A DNA stretch of 18,417 nt from JAJTHJ01 sp046316025 (GTDB lineage Bacteria > Pseudomonadota > Gammaproteobacteria > Burkholderiales > Burkholderiaceae_F), in assembly GCA_046316025.1 (NCBI GenBank), contig JBKCXU010000134.1, positions 1-18,417 on the forward strand, read 5' to 3'. Under the pieces are notes generated by a model, which saw nothing but the letters and a program-made list of their open reading frames with translations, searched no databases and was not told the DNA's origin. Position numbers and translations under genes: made by a program. Below are positions 15,625 to 18,417 of this stretch, piece after piece; the stretch's first letter is position 1, and every line of letters begins with the position of its first letter.

Positions 15625-17106
15625 TCATGCCGCTGCCCCTTCCCACCGCCCCGCCATCCACTGCCCCACCTGTGCCACCGACAGATCGCGCACTGGCAGC
15701 GCGGGCGACAGGCGGCGCTCGGCCATCACCATGATGCGATCACACAGCTCAAATAGTTCGTCGAGGTCTTCGGACACCACAAGCACCGCGCAGCCGCGCT
15801 CGCGCAGGCGGACCAGCGCGTTACGGATCGCCGCGGCCGCGCCCACGTCCACACCCCAGGTCGGCTGCGCGATCAGCAGCATCTTGGGCACACCCTCGAT
15901 CTCGCGGCCGACGATGAACTTCTGCAAGTTGCCGCCCGACAGGCTGCGCGCCTGCGCCTCCACACCACCTGCCTTGACGCCAAAGAGTTCGATCACCCGC
16001 GCGGCAAAGCGGCGCATCGCCGCCCAGCGGATCCAGCCGCGGCGGCGCAGGCCGTCGCCGGTCAACAGCACGTTCTCCGCGAGCGACAGCTCCGGCACCG
16101 AGCCGTGGCGCAGCCGCTCCTCGGGCACGTAACGCAGGCCCAGCGCGCGGCGCTGGCGCGGGCTGAACTGGCCGATCGGCTGGCCGTCGAAGGTGATGCG
16201 CGCGGCCGCGTCGGTCGCCTCGCCGGCCAGCAGCGTCATCAGCTCGCGCTGGCCGTTGCCGGAGATGCCGGCGATGCCGAGGATCTCGCCGCTGTGCACG
16301 GTAAACGCCAGCGGTGCCTTGCCGTGCGGCAAGTGCAGATGCTCGACCACCAGCCGCGGCGCGGCGGGAGGCGTCTCGTGCGCGGCGATCTGCGGCGGGT
16401 CGGCGCCGATCATCAGCCGCGCCAGGCTGTGCTCGGTCTCGGCGCGCGGATCGACGGTCGCCACCACCCGCCCGCCGCGCAGCACCGTGCAGCGGGTGGC
16501 GAGCGCGCGGATCTCGTGCAGCTTGTGGCTGATGAAGAGCACGCTCACGCCGTCCGCCGCCAGTTGCCGCAGCGTGGCAATCAGCGTGTCCACCGCCTGC
16601 GGGGTGAGCACCGAGGTCGGCTCATCGAGAATCAAGAGCTTCGGCTGCGCCAGCAGCGCTCGCAGGATTTCCACCCGCTGCCGCTCGCCCATCGACAGGT
16701 CGTGCACGCGCGCCTGCGACGGTACGTCCAGGCCGTAGCGAGCGGCCAGTTCGGTCATCCGCGCGGCGACCGTTGCCGGCGTCATGTCCGCACCCAGGCC
16801 GAGCGCGATGTTCTCCGCTACCGTCAGTGTGTCGAACAGCGCAAAGTGCTGGTGCACCATCGCGATGCCCAAGCGCCGCGCGGCCTTGGGGCTGTCGATC
16901 GCAACCACGCGGCCATCGAAGGCGATGCTGCCCGCGTCCGGCCGCACCTCGCCGCCGACGACCTTCATCAACGTGCTCTTGCCGGCGCCGTTTTCGCCGA
17001 GCAGCGCGTGCACTTCGCCCGGCGCGACTTCGAGCGACACCCGGTCGTTGGCGAGCACCGTCGGGTAACGCTTGACGATTTCGCGCAGGCTCAAGCGGCT
17101 GGTCAT
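15625..17106 (-). CDS. ABC transporter ATP-binding protein, two-domain (YufO/RbsA type)
   Basis: A 493-residue cytoplasmic ATPase with two fused nucleotide-binding domains that drives the two downstream permeases. Domain 1 has Walker A GENGAGKST (37-45), signature LSMGERQR and Walker B LLILDEPTSVLTP. Domain 2 has a degenerate Walker A (GISGNGQRE, no GKS/T), signature LSGGNLQK and a Walker B-like LLIAQPTWGVD lacking the catalytic glutamate, as is usual for the family. So one site probably hydrolyses ATP. ATG 17106 starts MTSRLSLREIVKRYP. No BmpA-like lipoprotein gene is adjacent in this window; the neighbour upstream is unrelated. Confidence 0.93.
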   Translation of the reverse strand: MTSRLSLREIVKRYPTVLANDRVSLEVAPGEVHALLGENGAGKSTLMKVVGGEVRPDAGSIAFDGRVVAIDSPKAARRLGIAMVHQHFALFDTLTVAENIALGLGADMTPATVAARMTELAARYGLDVPSQARVHDLSMGERQRVEILRALLAQPKLLILDEPTSVLTPQAVDTLIATLRQLAADGVSVLFISHKLHEIRALATRCTVLRGGRVVATVDPRAETEHSLARLMIGADPPQIAAHETPPAAPRLVVEHLHLPHGKAPLAFTVHSGEILGIAGISGNGQRELMTLLAGEATDAAARITFDGQPIGQFSPRQRRALGLRYVPEERLRHGSVPELSLAENVLLTGDGLRRRGWIRWAAMRRFAARVIELFGVKAGGVEAQARSLSGGNLQKFIVGREIEGVPKMLLIAQPTWGVDVGAAAAIRNALVRLRERGCAVLVVSEDLDELFELCDRIMVMAERRLSPALPVRDLSVAQVGQWMAGRWEGAAA

Positions 17107-17179
17107 CGACGGCGATCGACGGGCGTGAAGACAGGAGCAGGGCAGCAGCTTACCGGCGCCGGCGCACTCTCGGCGCAGC

Positions 17180-18139
17180 TCATCGCGCCACCGGCGCGTA
17201 GTCGGTCGCCAAGCGCGAGGCCAGCAACGTCACCGGCTCCGGAAACCAGATCGAGTCGGCAGCCACGGCCTGTCCCTTGTCGAGCACGCGCCAGGCCACG
17301 CCCCGCTCGCGCATGAAGGCATCGTGCTCGGCGTTAACGCGCGCGATCTCTTCGGCCGACACCGCGCCGCCGGCACTGTGCAAACCGAGCCGCGCGCTGC
17401 GGGCGATCCACCGACGCGAGCCTCCGGCAAAGGCGGTCACGCATGCGCTGCTGCACTCGCCGCTCACCACCGTGTCGAGGCCACGCTCGGCGATCAACTG
17501 GCCGATGCGCAGCCCTTCCAGCGCTCGCCCACCCCGGCTGTCCAAACGCACCCAGCGCAACTCCGGGTGCGCGTCGAGCACGCGCCGCAGCGCCCGCTTG
17601 CTGCCGAACTCCAGGTCGCCGACGAGCACCGCTTCGCCGCGCGCCGCGTCCACCGTCACCTGCGCCGGCGCCGCCTTGCCACTGGCGATCGCCCAGACCT
17701 CGGGTGCATGGTGCCGGGCCGACTGAAACCACACCATCGCCGCCCAGCCGCAGGCCGCCACGCCGACGGCGGCGGCGAGCATCGACACCAGGCTGGAGCC
17801 ACCTTGCGCCCTGTGCGCGGCCGCCGCACGGGCAACCCCGATGCCCCACCAGACGGCGCCGAGCATCAACGTGGACACTTCCGCAAGCCACAAGCCCGCG
17901 GACAACTCCGGCCGATCGGTGATGTCGACGCGCGCCTGCCCCCAGCGCAGCACGTTGAAGACCGCCCACACGATCGCGGCACCGACGATGACCGTGGTGC
18001 CCAGATGCAGCTCGCCCCGCCAGTGGCGGCGCCAGTAGCCGCGGCGCGGGCGCGCGGCAGCGGACTTGCGCGGCGCCGCCGCCATCGGCCGCGCCCGCTC
18101 CCGCAGTTGCCGCGGCGACGGCGGGTGCGGCGCCGCCAT
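17180..18139 (-). CDS. Membrane protein with C-terminal ClpP-like domain (COG3904-like)
   Basis: A 319-residue protein of unknown function. A basic, Ala/Pro-rich N-terminus (1-42) is followed by three likely membrane segments (about 47-65, 82-104, 117-138) and a soluble domain (about 155-319). The soluble domain carries DSRGG (200-204), ECSSACVTAFAGG (228-240) and LGLHS (251-255). These resemble the oxyanion glycine strand, nucleophile elbow and histidine strand of ClpP/crotonase-fold proteases, with S231 and H254 as candidate catalytic residues. Proteins of the COG3904 predicted periplasmic group look like this. The start codon shares one base with the stop of the acyl-CoA ligase (TGATG), indicating one transcript. 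The function is not known to me; the protease assignment is inference. Confidence 0.82.
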   Translation of the reverse strand: MAAPHPPSPRQLRERARPMAAAPRKSAAARPRRGYWRRHWRGELHLGTTVIVGAAIVWAVFNVLRWGQARVDITDRPELSAGLWLAEVSTLMLGAVWWGIGVARAAAAHRAQGGSSLVSMLAAAVGVAACGWAAMVWFQSARHHAPEVWAIASGKAAPAQVTVDAARGEAVLVGDLEFGSKRALRRVLDAHPELRWVRLDSRGGRALEGLRIGQLIAERGLDTVVSGECSSACVTAFAGGSRRWIARSARLGLHSAGGAVSAEEIARVNAEHDAFMRERGVAWRVLDKGQAVAADSIWFPEPVTLLASRLATDYAPVAR

Positions 18140-18417
18140 CAGGCGAGGCCGAGTTTCTGCGCCAGGCCGATGCGTTGCAGCTTGCCGGTCGCGCCCTTGG
18201 GAATCTCGTCCATGAAGATGAGCTTGCGCGGCACCTTGTAGTCGGCGAGCTTGGTGGCGACAAAGTCGCGCAGCTCGCGCTCGGTGGCGGCCTTGCCTTC
18301 GCGCAGCACGACGACGGCGGCGACATCCTCGCCCAGCTTGTCGTGCGGCACCGCAAAAGTCACCACCTGCGCCACGGCCGGGTGATCCATCAGCACTTCA
18401 TCGACCTCGCGCGGCGA
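18139..18417 (-). CDS. AMP-forming acyl-CoA ligase, C-terminal end (partial)
   Basis: The last 92 codons of an ANL-superfamily ligase whose gene continues beyond the window. The visible part is the C-terminal lid domain, from SPREVDEVLMDHPAVAQVV through ELRDFVATKLADYKVPRKL to the catalytic-lysine motif PKGATGKLQR. This lysine acts in the adenylation half-reaction. The ending GKLQRIGLAQKLGLA recalls oxalyl-CoA or related short acid ligases, but the substrate cannot be decided from this end. It overlaps the next gene by one base. Confidence 0.9.
   Translation of the reverse strand, partial: SPREVDEVLMDHPAVAQVVTFAVPHDKLGEDVAAVVVLREGKAATERELRDFVATKLADYKVPRKLIFMDEIPKGATGKLQRIGLAQKLGLA

Noticed and set aside
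16193..17068. Loss of Walker motifs in the second ATPase domain as a sign of a pseudogene
   Set aside because: Degenerate second sites are normal in YufO/RbsA-type ATPases, and the reading frame and signature motif are intact.

Overview
This is a GC-rich stretch of bacterial chromosome, almost fully coding, and most likely from a betaproteobacterium. The evidence is the canonical ISC iron-sulfur operon (iscR-iscS-iscU-iscA-hscB-hscA-fdx-iscX) preceded by a low-molecular-weight tyrosine phosphatase and uvrB, and lysS followed by a DUF4743-type Nudix gene. I know both arrangements from Burkholderiales and Rhodocyclales. I cannot name a genus.

Layout. Plus strand, 2-4379: the 3' part of lysS, a Nudix hydrolase (4-base overlap), a cupin protein, an SbtA-like bicarbonate permease with its PII-like partner SbtB (ATGA overlap), and a GNAT acetyltransferase. 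Minus strand, 4445-10479: the isc operon, read from iscR (right) to iscX and ending in a VOC-fold gene (left). Minus strand, 10632-13302: the phosphatase gene and uvrB. Minus strand, 13444-17106: an ATPase and two permeases of a BmpA/Yuf-type nucleoside ABC importer, with no binding protein in view. Minus strand, 17180-18417: a membrane protein with a ClpP-like domain, and the 3' end of an acyl-CoA ligase gene.

How the genes work together. IscR probably represses its own operon: a good sigma70-type promoter (TTGACT, 17 bases, TAGTAT) overlaps a recognisable IscR type 1 site, and a strong terminator just upstream insulates it from the phosphatase gene. IscS, IscU, IscA, HscA/HscB, Fdx and IscX form the cluster-assembly machine, and all the key ligands are intact. 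SbtA and SbtB form a transporter-regulator pair for bicarbonate or a related anion. The ABC genes encode a nucleoside-type importer.

The most unusual feature is two families of palindromic repeats that have entered genes or operons. A 71-75 bp element lies between iscA and hscB, and a second copy lies in frame inside the Nudix gene, adding 25 codons. A 104-114 bp multi-hairpin element occurs three times: before sbtA, at the 3' end of hscB (supplying a 31-residue tail and the stop codon), and between the ATPase and permease genes of the ABC operon. No tRNA, rRNA, CRISPR array, transposase or prophage gene is visible, and no gene-free stretch exceeds about 210 bases.
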